Notes: a model not told the origin generated them from the letters alone. A DNA stretch of 34,376 nucleotides from Candidatus Aerophobetes bacterium Ae_b3b (GCA_005223085.1 NJBP01000018.1:1-34376), one strand, 5' to 3'; positions 15,466 through 25,407 are shown, numbered from the stretch's first letter. Made by a program: numbers and translations.

Positions 15466-16662
15466 TCAGGCTCGTTTAATCGCACTTTTGGTAAGGTAAT
15501 AAAAAAGTGCTCCCGCCAGAATAAGAGGAATAGTGCTCAATTGCAAGGCTGAAATTAGCCCTAAATGGTCAGCCAGCAGGCCTATTATCCCAGGAGCAGC
15601 CGCACCCACCAGGATGGATAAGCACTGGATTAGCCCATAGATTTTTCCGCGGACGTAAATCGAGGTTAGATTAGCCAGGTAAACGTTCTGAGGAGGGAAC
15701 ACACCTGAGTAAAAGACCCCAAAAAGAATCAGGAGTAAAGCTAAGTTAATAGGGCTGGCGGCCAGAGTCAATAGAAAAATGATGGGGATACCGGCAATAG
15801 TCGCTATCTGAATGACCAGCAAGGAGGAAAACCTATCTACCAGTTTACCACTGAAAAAGGATCCCATCATCCCTCCCATAGCTATAAGCACAAAAAAGTA
15901 ACTAGCCTTTTCTAGGGGTAGACCTTTCACGTCCACCATGAAGGTGGGGATGAAATTAATCACTCCGTAAAAGCTTATGGTTAGAGCCAGGTTGGCGGTA
16001 AAGAAGATAACTAAGAGAGATAAAGTACCCTGGGACAAGGGAGGTGACTTTACTTCGGCTTTATCTTGCCAGTTCTGCCCTTTTGTTAAAAAACTGAGTG
16101 ATCGGAAAAAAAAGGGAGCGAATACCAGACCCGGCCAGGCAAGAATAAAAATCATCTGTCGCCAGGTTAACATCCTGCCGGCTAGATAAGATACTCCTGT
16201 AAGCATGACTGTCGATCCTATCCATCCCCAGAGCATAAAAGTACCTAGAACCTTACCTCTTCTTTTAGAGAATAAATGCATAAGCAAGGCAAGTGTGCTG
16301 GGATGAAAAGTGCTGGCCCCTGCACCCACCAATGCCGAGGCAAGAAGCAGTTGCCAGTAAAAGCTGCTTTTACTACAGAGCATCAGAGCCAGAGAAGCAA
16401 TTAAAAATCCTCCACTTAAGATGATTCTTCGGCCAAAACGGTCACCTAAATAGCCGGTAATAAAAGAACCCAGGCCAGTGACGATGGTAAAAGAAGTGAC
16501 CAGAAGGCCTGCCTGAATATAATTTAGCCCGAATTCCTCTTTAATGAGAGGTAGAAGAACTGGAAAGATAAACCAGTACATATCACTTAAGGCATGGGCG
16601 TAGGATGATGACCTCAAGATATTTACGGACAGATTTTTTCTTCTCTTTCTGGAAGATATCAT
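15466..16662 (-). CDS. MFS transporter
   Basis: A major facilitator superfamily permease of about 398 residues with 12 predicted membrane segments. The signature loop between segments 2 and 3 is present as GYLGDRFGRRIILSGGF, with its counterpart GKLVDRFSS after segment 8. The closest general type is the multidrug/metabolite efflux or nitrate-unrelated sugar-phosphate-like group; the substrate cannot be told. The open frame extends to a TTG at 16743, but that lies inside a transcription terminator, so the ATG at 16662 (MISSRKRRKNLS) is the likely start. The N-terminus then begins with a short basic cytoplasmic tail, as usual. Confidence 0.88.
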   Translation of the reverse strand: MISSRKRRKNLSVNILRSSSYAHALSDMYWFIFPVLLPLIKEEFGLNYIQAGLLVTSFTIVTGLGSFITGYLGDRFGRRIILSGGFLIASLALMLCSKSSFYWQLLLASALVGAGASTFHPSTLALLMHLFSKRRGKVLGTFMLWGWIGSTVMLTGVSYLAGRMLTWRQMIFILAWPGLVFAPFFFRSLSFLTKGQNWQDKAEVKSPPLSQGTLSLLVIFFTANLALTISFYGVINFIPTFMVDVKGLPLEKASYFFVLIAMGGMMGSFFSGKLVDRFSSLLVIQIATIAGIPIIFLLTLAASPINLALLLILFGVFYSGVFPPQNVYLANLTSIYVRGKIYGLIQCLSILVGAAAPGIIGLLADHLGLISALQLSTIPLILAGALFYYLTKSAIKRA

Positions 16663-16728
16663 ACCGGTATTCTCTATCTTTATATTTTCACCTTTTGCTG
16701 TTGGGCCTCTTAATAGGAAAAGATAGTA

Positions 16729-16760
16729 CAAAAAAGTGGGCAAGCTGATTCCTTGCCCAC
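16729..16760 (-). terminator. Rho-independent terminator of the PAC2 gene
   Basis: On the minus strand GTGGGCAAG, a 7-base loop and CTTGCCCAC form a perfect 9-bp stem (16760-16736), followed by TTTTTT. It lies about 70 bp after the PAC2 stop codon and ends that transcript before the MFS gene. Confidence 0.9.
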
Positions 16761-16830
16761 TGATAGAGCAATCGCGGAGGCTCTAAACTAACAGAGATTG
16801 GTCAAGTTGATTTCCAGCAAATATAGAAAG

Positions 16831-17781
16831 TTAGTGATGTCCTTTTTTAAAAAGGTCAAGAAATCTATCTTCGTATTCCTCAAATATTCCCCATTTATCC
16901 AGTTCAGCTTTTAGCTCAATTGCTTGGGATCTATCTTTAGCCGCCTGCTTGAAAAGGTTCTCAATTCTATCTTTTGCTGATTCAGGAATTTCACTGCGAT
17001 CTTTAAGACCTTTTTTCATCTCCTCAATTTCTTCACTACTTATAGGCTTTTCTAATTTCTGGTGAGTCTTGATAAATTCGTTAAGTCTTTCTTCGGTTTG
17101 TTTAGCGAGAAGGTTAATTTCTTCCATGTCAATTTCAATGCCTAACATCCTGGTCAAAATGGAAAGTACCGCCTGAGAGGATCTGGGATTTTCTATTTGA
17201 GTGGTATAATAAGGAATTTCCCCTAGGAGGCAAATGCCTTCCATATCTCTTTGTTTGACCACTCCTAATAAGAGTCCATTCATGCCGCTAATGTTGCCTT
17301 CCCTCATTAGCGTTACCTTAAATTTTTTAAGGTATTCTTTTAACTTTTTATTAGTAGCTACAGCCAAGACTCCCGGAGGTTGTGTGTGGTGAATAGGGGC
17401 CGGGGCGGCGGCGGCCGTATAAACTCTTTTGACCTCGAACAACTGGGCGACATCCAAAACTTTACTAGCAAAAGCGAGTTCTTTGTCCGGTGGAGGTTGA
17501 GCTTCCCCCAGAAAGATGATTAAGTCACGTCGAACTTCTCTGTTCTTCCAGTAAAAGAATGTGCTTTTCGGCAGTTGTGGCAAGATAATTTCCTCCTTCC
17601 TTATCCATACATCCGTCAAGTAGAAGAAATCCTCTGATTTTATCTCTGCCAAGAGAGTGGATTTCAATTTCTTTTTCAGATAACTAGCCACTCCAGTTGC
17701 CACATACCCCATACCAGGCCAAGCAGCTATCAGACAAGGATTTTCAAGCTCAGGTTTTCGGTAAAACTTGATGTTCTTCAT
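16831..17781 (-). CDS. PAC2-family (proteasome assembly chaperone-like) protein
   Basis: 316 residues. The first ~240 match the PAC2 family (PF09754): CLIAAWPGMGYVATGVASYL near the N-terminus, DLIIFLGEAQPPPDKE, RVYTAAAAPAPIHHTQPPGV, SGMNGLLLGVVKQRDMEGIC and LLGEIPYYTTQIENPRSSQA. The C-terminal ~75 residues are charged helices (EERLNEFIKTHQKLEKP...). The family is found in archaea and some bacteria, and its bacterial function is unknown; the name comes from distant eukaryotic proteasome chaperones. No proteasome genes are in the window. It has its own promoter (17828-17856) and terminator (16729-16760), so it is a single-gene unit. Confidence 0.87.
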   Translation of the reverse strand: MKNIKFYRKPELENPCLIAAWPGMGYVATGVASYLKKKLKSTLLAEIKSEDFFYLTDVWIRKEEIILPQLPKSTFFYWKNREVRRDLIIFLGEAQPPPDKELAFASKVLDVAQLFEVKRVYTAAAAPAPIHHTQPPGVLAVATNKKLKEYLKKFKVTLMREGNISGMNGLLLGVVKQRDMEGICLLGEIPYYTTQIENPRSSQAVLSILTRMLGIEIDMEEINLLAKQTEERLNEFIKTHQKLEKPISSEEIEEMKKGLKDRSEIPESAKDRIENLFKQAAKDRSQAIELKAELDKWGIFEEYEDRFLDLFKKGHH

Positions 17782-17827
17782 GGTATGAAATAACCGTATT
17801 GTCTAAAGTAAATTTCGAGGCAACGTT

Positions 17828-17856
17828 ATCTTATCATCATCGAGCCCCCTTGTCAA
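17828..17856 (-). promoter_or_regulatory. Promoter of the PAC2 gene
   Basis: Perfect -35 TTGACA (17856-17851), 17-base spacer, -10 TAAGAT (17833-17828), about 45 bases before the ATG at 17781. Confidence 0.7.
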
Positions 17857-17924
17857 AAATGCGAAAAGGAAACAATGCTGGTAAAAATTGGCTAATTTTC
17901 TTCATATGCTCTGGTATGATGATG

Positions 17925-17952
17925 TTGCAGTAGTTAAATTTTTGGGTATAAT
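17925..17952 (+). promoter_or_regulatory. Possible promoter of the DUF624-like gene
   Basis: TTGCAG (17925-17930) and a perfect TATAAT (17947-17952), spacing 16. The -10 overlaps the ATG at 17951, so if this promoter is used, translation must begin further down, for example at the TTG at 17972. Confidence 0.4.
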
Positions 17953-18772
17953 GTTGAAGAGGAAAAGGCAATTGTTAAAAGAAAGTAATCGAGTTGGTAA
18001 ACCCTCCGTAGGACGGGCCATCAAGTTTACTTTAGGGGATACTTATCATAATGCAGGTATGGTTATCCTTAGTAACTTATTCTGGACAGCTACCTTCATT
18101 CCCTGTCTATTAGTGGGTCTCGAGATCAGAAAAAATTTCTCCCCTTTACTTCTTCTTTTGCTGACCGGATGCTTTCTTTTAACTTCTCCTGCACTGGCGG
18201 GGATATTTGTTATTTCCCGAAAGATTGCCATAAAAGAGCACGAAATAGAGATGAGAGATTTCTTTACTGGGATAAAAGATCACTGGAAGAAAAGCCTTAT
18301 CCTGTCTCTTATTTGTGTGATAATCCCTTTAGTAGCTGGATCTTCCTTAATGTTCTACGGACAATTGGCTAGAACTAGCTCTTTGATTGTAATTCTTTGG
18401 ATAATCAACGTTTGGATATTGATCTTTTTCTTCCTGGCTCAAGTTTATTTCTTTCCCCTTATGATAGGGCAGAAAATGGGAATACGTCAAATCCTAAGGA
18501 CTTCTCTTTTACTAGCTTTGAATAATGTTGGGTTTACCTTGGTAATTCTTCTCTTTGAAATAGCTATTCTTTTGCTTTGTTCTATTACGGGAGTTATTTT
18601 TCTGGCAGGAGTGAGTGTAATTGCTCTTCTTCAAAGCAATGCCTTCACTGAAGTAGCCAAAAAATATACCGGGGAGGAGATAAGAAAAGAGGTGAAAAGA
18701 GGAGAAGAGGGCCCAAAAAAAACCTTGAAAGATGTTATTCGAGATACCTTTTTCCCCTGGAAATATGATTGA
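17951..18772 (+). CDS. DUF624 (YesL-like) integral membrane protein
   Basis: The only clear plus-strand gene of the window. About 270 residues with five or six membrane segments: VILSNLFWTATFIPCLLVGL, LLLLLLTGCFLLTSPALAGI, SLILSLICVIIPLVAGSSLM, SLIVILWIINVWILIFFFLA and VGFTLVILLFEIAILLLCSI. Between segments 2 and 3 is the family-like DFFTGIKDHWKKSL block. The N-terminal NRVGKPSVGRAIKFTLGDTY and the Pro-Ala-Gly turn fit DUF624. The C-terminus is charged and cytoplasmic. The frame is open from 17888; ATG 17951 and TTG 17972 (AGAGGAAAAGG just upstream) are better starts. It is transcribed divergently from the PAC2 gene and convergently towards trpA. Confidence 0.65.
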   Translation: MLKRKRQLLKESNRVGKPSVGRAIKFTLGDTYHNAGMVILSNLFWTATFIPCLLVGLEIRKNFSPLLLLLLTGCFLLTSPALAGIFVISRKIAIKEHEIEMRDFFTGIKDHWKKSLILSLICVIIPLVAGSSLMFYGQLARTSSLIVILWIINVWILIFFFLAQVYFFPLMIGQKMGIRQILRTSLLLALNNVGFTLVILLFEIAILLLCSITGVIFLAGVSVIALLQSNAFTEVAKKYTGEEIRKEVKRGEEGPKKTLKDVIRDTFFPWKYD

Positions 18773-18879
18773 GGACGCGTGAGAGTTTTTTATGAATTCG
18801 ATGTTTGTTGAGCTGGGGAAGAATGACGAAAAGACAAGGACTGTCCGAGAAACAGTGTGCACAGAAAGACTAGGAAGAA

Positions 18880-19680
18880 TCAATCGAAGCTTGTTGCCCG
18901 GGCTAATCTTTCGGCGAAAGTACCCACTTCGCTTAGCAGGTTTTTGCTGTCCCCATATTTTTCTATTCTTTTAACAATGGCACTGCCCACAATTACTGCG
19001 TCGGCTAAAGAAGCAGCTTTTTGGGCTGATGAGGCTGAGGAAATCCCAAATCCTATCCCGATAGGCTTTGAGGTAAGCCCGCGGATCTTACTTATCAATT
19101 CTTTTAGATCCTGTTCTCCTTTTCTCTCATCGCCAGTTATGCCGGTATAAGAGACACAGTAGATAAATCCTGTACTAGAGGCTGAGACCAGTTTTATCCT
19201 CTCTTCCGAGCTAACCGGGGTAAGGAGAAAGATGAGGTCAAGGCCATTTTTATCCGCCTCCTTTTTTAGATCATTGGCCTCCTCAGGGGGAAGATCGGCA
19301 ACTATTAATCCATCGAGGCCTGCCTGAGAGCATCTTTTTACAAATTCTGCTTCCCCGAATTTAAAAATGGGGTTGTAATATCCCATTAGAATGAGGGGAA
19401 TTTCTGTCTTTTGGCGCAGTTCTCTAACTAATTCCAGAATTTTAAGAAGAGAAATTCCTTCCTTTAACGCTCTTTGAGAAGATCTTTGAATTACCGGCCC
19501 GTCGGCAATGGGATCAGAGAAGGGAACCCCTAGCTCTATGGCATCTGCTCCTCTTTTCTCCAGTTCCAATACTAAAGATTTGGTGAGGTCTAAATTGGGA
19601 TCCCCGGCCGTTATAAAGGGGATAAAAGCCTTTTTTCCTTCATATTTTAGTTTTTTAAACCTTGCCTCGAGGCGACTCAT
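18880..19680 (-). CDS. trpA: Tryptophan synthase alpha chain
   Basis: A 266-residue TIM-barrel subunit that splits indole-3-glycerol phosphate into indole and glyceraldehyde 3-phosphate and channels indole to TrpB. Catalytic E49 ([12 protein letters not shown]) and D60 (PIADGPVIQ) fall at the same numbers as in the enteric enzyme. Loop [24 protein letters not shown] and the phosphate loop GFGISSA are present. The ATG overlaps the trpB stop by 4 nt. It is the last gene of the operon; the 107 bp to the convergent neighbour hold only a weak 5-bp hairpin. Confidence 0.97.
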   Translation of the reverse strand: MSRLEARFKKLKYEGKKAFIPFITAGDPNLDLTKSLVLELEKRGADAIELGVPFSDPIADGPVIQRSSQRALKEGISLLKILELVRELRQKTEIPLILMGYYNPIFKFGEAEFVKRCSQAGLDGLIVADLPPEEANDLKKEADKNGLDLIFLLTPVSSEERIKLVSASSTGFIYCVSYTGITGDERKGEQDLKELISKIRGLTSKPIGIGFGISSASSAQKAASLADAVIVGSAIVKRIEKYGDSKNLLSEVGTFAERLARATSFD

Positions 19681-20858
19681 TTCTTACTCACTTCCTCCAG
19701 ATCTTTGTCCCCCCTTCCCGAAAGATTAACTATCACGATTTCATCTCGATTCAGCCCAGGGGCAAGCCTCTTGAGGTAGGCAATGGCATGGGCGCTTTCT
19801 AAGGCGGGAATGATTCCCTCTATCTGGGAAAGCCATCGAAAAGCCTCTAATGCGTCACTATCGGTAACCGTATAGTATTTAACTCTGCCACTTTTCTTAA
19901 GGTAGGAATGCTCTGGGCCGACCCCCGGATAGTCCAGTCCGGGGGCTACTGAATGGGTAGAGCGAATCTGACCATTTCTATCCTGCAGAAGATAACTTTT
20001 GCTTCCATGAAGCACTCCAATGCTTCCCTTGGCTAAAGTTGCTCCATGGCGAGGGGTTGATAGCCCTAATCCCCCTGCTTCGATTCCGATAAGCTCCACC
20101 TCCTCCTCCAAAAAAGGATAGAAAAGTCCGAGGGAGTTACTTCCTCCACCCACGCAGGCAAGTAAATAGCCGGGGAGTTTTTTTTCTTTAGCTAAAATTT
20201 GATGCTTGGTTTCTTTTCCGATGACCGACTGAAAATCACGCACCATCATAGGGTAAGGGTGAGGACCTACTACTGAGCCTAAGACATAATAGGTGCTTCT
20301 TATATTGGTTACCCAATCTCTCATAGCCTCGTTGATAGCCTCCTTTAAGGTGCAGCTTCCAGAAGATACCGGTATCACTTCCGCTCCTAAAAGTTTCATT
20401 CTCGATACGTTGAGCCTCTGGCGCCGGATATCCTCATCTCCCATATATACCTGGCAGGGTAGGCCTAAAACAGCTGCTGCTGTGGCGGTGGCCACTCCAT
20501 GCTGACCGGCTCCGGTTTCAGCAATGATACGGGTTTTACCCATTTTTGTTGCCAATAATACCTGTCCCAGGGTGTTATTAATCTTGTGGGCGCCCGTATG
20601 GGCTAAATCCTCTCTTTTTAGATAAACCTTGGCTCCCTTTAAATCATGGGTTAATCTCTCAGCGAAATACAATGGGGTAGGACGACCAGCATAATCTCTA
20701 AGATATAGTTCCAGTTCGGCCTGAAAGCCATTTTTATCTTTTTTTGCCTCCAGATAGGCCTCTTCCAGCTCGTGCAAAGCCGGCATCACCGTCTCTGGGA
20801 CAAACTTTCCTCCGAACTCCCCAAAATGTCCCTTTTTGTCTGGGAAATAATAATTCAT
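19677..20858 (-). CDS. trpB: Tryptophan synthase beta chain (TrpB1)
   Basis: A 393-residue PLP enzyme that joins indole and serine to form tryptophan. PLP Lys is K92 in [13 protein letters not shown], with the phosphate-binding loop [11 protein letters not shown] and the catalytic-Glu segment LIGIEAGG. It is the canonical TrpB that partners TrpA, and the two genes overlap by 4 nt. A second, TrpB2-type, paralogue leads the same operon (25435-26787). Confidence 0.98.
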   Translation of the reverse strand: MNYYFPDKKGHFGEFGGKFVPETVMPALHELEEAYLEAKKDKNGFQAELELYLRDYAGRPTPLYFAERLTHDLKGAKVYLKREDLAHTGAHKINNTLGQVLLATKMGKTRIIAETGAGQHGVATATAAAVLGLPCQVYMGDEDIRRQRLNVSRMKLLGAEVIPVSSGSCTLKEAINEAMRDWVTNIRSTYYVLGSVVGPHPYPMMVRDFQSVIGKETKHQILAKEKKLPGYLLACVGGGSNSLGLFYPFLEEEVELIGIEAGGLGLSTPRHGATLAKGSIGVLHGSKSYLLQDRNGQIRSTHSVAPGLDYPGVGPEHSYLKKSGRVKYYTVTDSDALEAFRWLSQIEGIIPALESAHAIAYLKRLAPGLNRDEIVIVNLSGRGDKDLEEVSKK

Positions 20859-21469
20859 CCTGCCTTCCGTACCATCTTCACCAGCCTCTCCAGTTTTCCA
20901 TAATCCTTCTTTCCTTCTTTTGATTCCACCCCGCTACCTACATCCACTGCGTAGGGCCTAACCTCACTTATTGCTCTGGCAACATTGTCCGGATTTAGAC
21001 CGCCGGAGAGAATAAGGGGAACCCCAATCCCCTTGACCCTCCCGGCAATTTCCCAGTTGAAAGTTTTTCCTGTTCCTCCTGGCCTGCCCCGAAGATAGGT
21101 ATCCAGAAGGTATGCGTCCACTTTATAGCTCACAGCTTTTTCTAGTACGCTCTCGTCCTTAACCCGAAATGATTTTATGACTTTTTGCCTGAACCCCTGG
21201 CAATAGGCGGGGGATTCTTCTCCGTGAAATTGTAGAGTGGTTAGGCTACATAGATCTGCTATTTCCTTCACTTTTTCCTTATCCTCATCGACAAAAACCC
21301 CTACCGTGGAAACAAAAGGGGGAAGAAATTTAACAATCTTGCATACTACCTCAGGCCCCACTCTTCTGGGACTTTCAGCGAAGATAAAGCCTAAAGCGTC
21401 GACTTTTAAATCTGCTGCCCACAGGGCATCCTCTTTGTTGGTTATTCCACAGATCTTAATGAGGGTCAT
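20855..21469 (-). CDS. trpF: Phosphoribosylanthranilate isomerase
   Basis: 204 residues, carrying out the Amadori isomerisation of PRA to CdRP. Catalytic Cys is in [13 protein letters not shown] (C7); catalytic Asp is in [30 protein letters not shown] and the phosphate loop [10 protein letters not shown] with VDVGSGVES complete the barrel. It overlaps trpC at its start (14 nt) and trpB at its end (4 nt), so it is a separate gene, not a TrpCF fusion. Confidence 0.97.
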   Translation of the reverse strand: MTLIKICGITNKEDALWAADLKVDALGFIFAESPRRVGPEVVCKIVKFLPPFVSTVGVFVDEDKEKVKEIADLCSLTTLQFHGEESPAYCQGFRQKVIKSFRVKDESVLEKAVSYKVDAYLLDTYLRGRPGGTGKTFNWEIAGRVKGIGVPLILSGGLNPDNVARAISEVRPYAVDVGSGVESKEGKKDYGKLERLVKMVRKAG

Positions 21470-22241
21470 TTCCTAAAAGCTTCTTTAGCTTTTTGCCTAT
21501 ATTTTCACTTCTCAGTAAGCTCTCACCTATCAAAAAAGCATCTACTCCTGACTTTTTTAATCTTTCAATATCTTTTTCATTTTTAATCCCGCTTTCGCTC
21601 ACCACGATCTTATGAGTCGGGATCTTTTGCATAAGGTCAAAAGTAACTCCTAGATCCACTTTAAGAGTTTGAAGGTCACGGTTATTAATACCAATAATAT
21701 GCGCGGGAAGATCCTTAATCTTCTGCCACTCCTCTTCCCGGTGAATCTCCACCAGGCAGTGCATATCTAGTTCTTGGGCCAAATCCAAATAACTTCTTAA
21801 CTTTTCTCTTTCCAGGATGGAAGCAATTAAAAGAACAGCATCGGCTCCCAGAGCTCTTGCCTCGTAAATTTGATACTCGTCTATGATGAACTCCTTGGCT
21901 AGTATGGGTAAGGAGCTAACTTTTCTAACCTCGACTATATTCTTTAGGTCTCCTCCAAAAAACCTGCGATCAATCAGTATGGAGATAGCTGAGGCACCGT
22001 GTTTCTCATAGATCCTGGCTAATTTCCCAGGATTAAAATCTCTCACTAGAGTCCCGGCTGAGGGGGAGAATTGCTTAATTTCAGCAATGATATTAGTTTT
22101 TCCCCGACATGAGATACTTTCTTTGAAATTATTACCCTGAGCCTCATCAGTTATTCTTGATTTTAGAGCCTCTAAAGGAACTTTTCTTTTTCGCTTCCTC
22201 ACTTCCCTTATTTTATTTTCTAATATCCTTGATAAGAGCAA
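21456..22241 (-). CDS. trpC: Indole-3-glycerol phosphate synthase
   Basis: 261 residues closing the indole ring from CdRP. Motifs: NIIAEIKQFSPSAGTL with the catalytic Lys, SILIDRRFFGGDL, LAKEFIIDEYQIYEARALGA, CLVEIHREEEW, GINNRDLQTLKVD and VSESGIKNEKDIERL with VDAFLIGESL. Length is normal. The gene starts 14 nt after trpD. Confidence 0.97.
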   Translation of the reverse strand: MLLSRILENKIREVRKRKRKVPLEALKSRITDEAQGNNFKESISCRGKTNIIAEIKQFSPSAGTLVRDFNPGKLARIYEKHGASAISILIDRRFFGGDLKNIVEVRKVSSLPILAKEFIIDEYQIYEARALGADAVLLIASILEREKLRSYLDLAQELDMHCLVEIHREEEWQKIKDLPAHIIGINNRDLQTLKVDLGVTFDLMQKIPTHKIVVSESGIKNEKDIERLKKSGVDAFLIGESLLRSENIGKKLKKLLGNDPH

Positions 22242-22255
22242 AAAATTCCTCTCTT

Positions 22256-23272
22256 TTAATTGCGGGTAAAATCAATCAACGCTTCCAGTTTCTTTTTAGC
22301 CCTTCCTGAGTCAATAGAATTTGCCGCTATCTGGACTCCTTGCTCCAGATCTTTAGCTAGGTCTGCCGCTACCAGACAGGCAGCAGCATTAATGAGGACA
22401 ATCTCTCTTTTGGACCCCTTGGCACCTTCGAGAATATCTTTGAAGATGCGAGCGTTTTCTTGTCTTGTGCCTCCACGTATTTCATCGAGACAAGCTCTTT
22501 TTATCCCAAAATCCTCAGGCTGAACATAGTAGGTGTTTATTTTGTTCTCCTTAAGCTGAGTTATTTTTGTTCTTCCACTAATGCTAATCTCATCAAGTCC
22601 ATCCTCTCCCCAGACAACGAAGGCGCCCTTCACCTCTAGGTTTCTTAATACTCTGGCTAAGGGCTCGGTTAAAGAGGGCTGGTAGACACCCAAAAGGCGG
22701 ACGTTGGCTCCCAGGGGATTGGTAAGGGGACCGAGGATGTTAAAGACTGTTCTAATCCCCATCTCCTGTCGGGGCGAAAGGGCATATTTCATAGCTGGGT
22801 GAAATGAGGGAGCAAAAAGAAAGCTGATTCCTACTTTGTCCAGGCACTCCCTCACCTTTTCTTTGGATACAGTTAATTTTACCCCTAAAGTTTCCAGAAC
22901 GTCGGCACTACCACATTGGCTGGAAAGAGCCCGGTTGCCATGTTTGGCTACCACCAGGCCTGCTCCCACTGCAACAAAGGCAACCACTGTGGAAATATTG
23001 AAGGTATTAAGGCTATCTCCCCCGGTGCCGCAAGTATCGACTAAGGTGTCCCTTTCCAGACTGAAAGTATCAACTTTTTCTTGCATAGCTTTGGCAAAAC
23101 CAGTAATCTCCTCTACCGTCTCGCCCTTCATTCTAAGAGCAGTAAGGAATGAGGCAATCTGAGCGGCAGTAGCTTTCCCCTCCATTATTATATTCATAGC
23201 TTTTCTTGCCTGTGGTTCTGTTAAGTTGTTGCCTTCCGCCAGGATTTTTAAAGTCTTCTTGATCATTTCCAC
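22256..23272 (-). CDS. trpD: Anthranilate phosphoribosyltransferase
   Basis: 338 residues; transfers phosphoribose from PRPP to anthranilate. The PRPP-binding motif is DTCGTGGDSLNTFNIST; KHGNRALSSQCGSADVLE, the Mg-site Asp-Glu pair in GEDGLDEIS and the NPLGA loop are present. It is not fused to trpG, which lies 10 nt upstream as a separate gene. Confidence 0.97.
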   Translation of the reverse strand: MEMIKKTLKILAEGNNLTEPQARKAMNIIMEGKATAAQIASFLTALRMKGETVEEITGFAKAMQEKVDTFSLERDTLVDTCGTGGDSLNTFNISTVVAFVAVGAGLVVAKHGNRALSSQCGSADVLETLGVKLTVSKEKVRECLDKVGISFLFAPSFHPAMKYALSPRQEMGIRTVFNILGPLTNPLGANVRLLGVYQPSLTEPLARVLRNLEVKGAFVVWGEDGLDEISISGRTKITQLKENKINTYYVQPEDFGIKRACLDEIRGGTRQENARIFKDILEGAKGSKREIVLINAAACLVAADLAKDLEQGVQIAANSIDSGRAKKKLEALIDFTRN

Positions 23273-23282
23273 TCCCAGCCGT

Positions 23283-23885
23283 TCAAATTGGAATTTGCCA
23301 GGTTCTGAGATGTATACATTCTATAAGATTAAGGAAATTCTTCAACAGCGCCTTGCCTGCCTTGGTTAATATGGATTCAGGATGAAACTGCATTCCAAAG
23401 ACAGGGTACTCCCGGTGTCGGACGCCCATAATCTCGTCTTTGCCAGTCCAGGCAGTTTTTACCAGACAGGTGGGTAGGCTATCATTTTTAATGATCAAGG
23501 AGTGATAGCGGGTAGCCACAAAAGGATTCTCCACTCCTTGGTAGATATCTTTTCCATAGTGGTGGATAAGCGAGGTTTTTCCATGCATCAAATTTTCTGA
23601 CAACACAATTCTTGCCCCAAAGACTTGCCCAATACACTGATGGCCCAGACAAACCCCTAGAATGGGTAGTCGGGGCGCAAAATATTCTACTATCCTGTTA
23701 GACATCCCGGCCTCTTCCGGTCTACCCGGACCAGGTGAGATGAGGATACTTTCCGGTTTTTTCCTTTCTATCTCTTTCAGGCTAAGGTAATCATTTCGGT
23801 AGACTTCGGTTCTTTTCCCCAACTCTCCTAGATATTGGACCAGATTATACACAAATGAGTCGTAGTTATCTATTACCAGAATCAT
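23283..23885 (-). CDS. trpG: Anthranilate synthase component II, glutamine amidotransferase
   Basis: A 200-residue class I amidotransferase that feeds ammonia to TrpE. Catalytic triad: nucleophile C79 in LGVCLGHQCIGQ, and His/Glu in GMQFHPESILT; oxyanion loop SPGPGRPEEAG. The ATG overlaps the trpE stop by 4 nt. The same protein may also serve para-aminobenzoate synthesis, as no separate pabA is seen here. Confidence 0.96.
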   Translation of the reverse strand: MILVIDNYDSFVYNLVQYLGELGKRTEVYRNDYLSLKEIERKKPESILISPGPGRPEEAGMSNRIVEYFAPRLPILGVCLGHQCIGQVFGARIVLSENLMHGKTSLIHHYGKDIYQGVENPFVATRYHSLIIKNDSLPTCLVKTAWTGKDEIMGVRHREYPVFGMQFHPESILTKAGKALLKNFLNLIECIHLRTWQIPI

Positions 23886-25381
23886 TCTATCCCCTCTTCA
23901 GCTAGCTCGATCGCCTTGATGAGGGCTTGGGCCTTATTTAGTGTCTCTTGGTATTCGGACCGAGGATTAGAATCAGCGACAATTCCTGCTCCTGCCTGGA
24001 CATAGGCAAATCCATCTTTGATGAGGATGGTACGAATTATGATACAGGTATCCAGATTTCCCGTGAAACTAAAGTATCCTAAGGATCCGGCATAGGGACC
24101 TCGTTTACAGGGCTCAATTTCTTCGATAATTTCCATGGCTCTTATCTTAGGGGCTCCAGAGACAGTCCCGGCGGGAAAACTTGCTCTCAGAAGATCGTAT
24201 TGATCCATCTCTTTTCTTAATTTTCCCTCAACGTGGGAGACAAGATGCATGACATGAGAATATTTTTCGATGCCTAATAATTCGGTGACTTTTACGGTGC
24301 CACTTTCACAAACCCGGCCCAGATCATTACGGCCCAGATCTACCAGCATTATATGTTCCGCTCTTTCTTTGGGGTCGGCCAGAAGTTCCTGGGCTAGACG
24401 CTCATCTTCGGCCTCATTTCTTCCCCTGGGCCTGGTTCCGGCAATGGGCCGCAGGATAACCTCATCTTTCTCTTTTCTTACCAGAATCTCCGGAGAGCTT
24501 CCTATTATCTGGAAATCCCCGCATTTTAGATAATACATATAGGGAGAAGGATTAAGAGATCTTAAACAACGATAAATATCAAAGGGGGAAGTATTTACTT
24601 TTCTCTTTAACCTTTGAGACAGAACTACTTGAAACGCATCACCCCGTTTTATATATTTCTTGGCTTTTTTTACTCCCTCCATAAAAAGCTGTGGAGTAAG
24701 GTTAGACTGAATATCAGTCTTTTTTTTCCTTTGGGTGTACTTCAGACTGGTAGAGGAACCAGAGGGAAGAGGATTTTTTAGTCTAGCAACTACTTCTTCT
24801 ATCCTTTGCTTGGTCTTTTCATAGGTCAGGTGAGTGGGTTCTTTCCCATCTAAAAAGGCATGAGAGACAATCTTTATCTTATGATCGATATGATCAAATA
24901 TGAGCAGGGTATCGCTGAGCATAAACAAACTATCGGGAAAACCTAGATCATCCTTGTTTAACGGGGGAATCTTTTCCCAGAAGCGTATCATATCATAGCC
25001 TAGATAGCCTACCGCTCCCCCCGAAAAACGGGGCAGGCCGGGAAGATTAACTACCTTGAACCTTCCTATGATCTTCTTTAGGTTGTGCAAAGGGTCCTTC
25101 TGGCAGGTTAAAGCAATATTTTTCCCCTTTTCTATTATGTGGATTTTTTTCCCTTTACTTTTGAAGATTATTCCCGACCCGCTCCCTAAAAAAGAGTATC
25201 TTCCTAATCTTTCTCCTTTTTCCACACTTTCTAAAAGATAGGAAAATTCCCCCTCATCGAGTTTCTTAAAGGCCGATACCGGTGTCTCCAGATCGGCGAG
25301 AATTTCTCGATAAACCGGGATCAAATTCCCTTTCTTAGATAACTTTTTAAATTCCTCTTCTTGCGGGTAATACAATTTCAT
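23882..25381 (-). CDS. trpE: Anthranilate synthase component I
   Basis: 499 residues; converts chorismate to anthranilate. The N-terminal LLES motif (49-52), which binds tryptophan for feedback inhibition, is intact. The C-terminal chorismate-binding domain has GSSPEILVR, IAGTRPRGRNEAED, SHVEGKL and PAGTVSGAPKIRAMEII. So the enzyme is probably feedback-inhibited as well as controlled at RNA level by TRAP. AAAGG lies close to the ATG, inside the palindrome CCTTTAAAGG. Confidence 0.97.
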   Translation of the reverse strand: MKLYYPQEEEFKKLSKKGNLIPVYREILADLETPVSAFKKLDEGEFSYLLESVEKGERLGRYSFLGSGSGIIFKSKGKKIHIIEKGKNIALTCQKDPLHNLKKIIGRFKVVNLPGLPRFSGGAVGYLGYDMIRFWEKIPPLNKDDLGFPDSLFMLSDTLLIFDHIDHKIKIVSHAFLDGKEPTHLTYEKTKQRIEEVVARLKNPLPSGSSTSLKYTQRKKKTDIQSNLTPQLFMEGVKKAKKYIKRGDAFQVVLSQRLKRKVNTSPFDIYRCLRSLNPSPYMYYLKCGDFQIIGSSPEILVRKEKDEVILRPIAGTRPRGRNEAEDERLAQELLADPKERAEHIMLVDLGRNDLGRVCESGTVKVTELLGIEKYSHVMHLVSHVEGKLRKEMDQYDLLRASFPAGTVSGAPKIRAMEIIEEIEPCKRGPYAGSLGYFSFTGNLDTCIIIRTILIKDGFAYVQAGAGIVADSNPRSEYQETLNKAQALIKAIELAEEGIE

Positions 25382-25407
25382 CCTTTAAAGGGATTCCTTT
25401 GCCTAGG

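Noticed and set aside
16663-16743. N-terminal 27-residue extension of the MFS protein from a TTG start
   Set aside because: The TTG lies inside the 9-bp stem of a rho-independent terminator and has no ribosome site; the ATG at 16662 gives a normal MFS start.
18773-18879. Terminator between the convergent DUF624-like gene and trpA
   Set aside because: The only inverted repeat (ACTGT/ACAGT near 18838-18855) is 5 bp with no strong U-tract in either direction.
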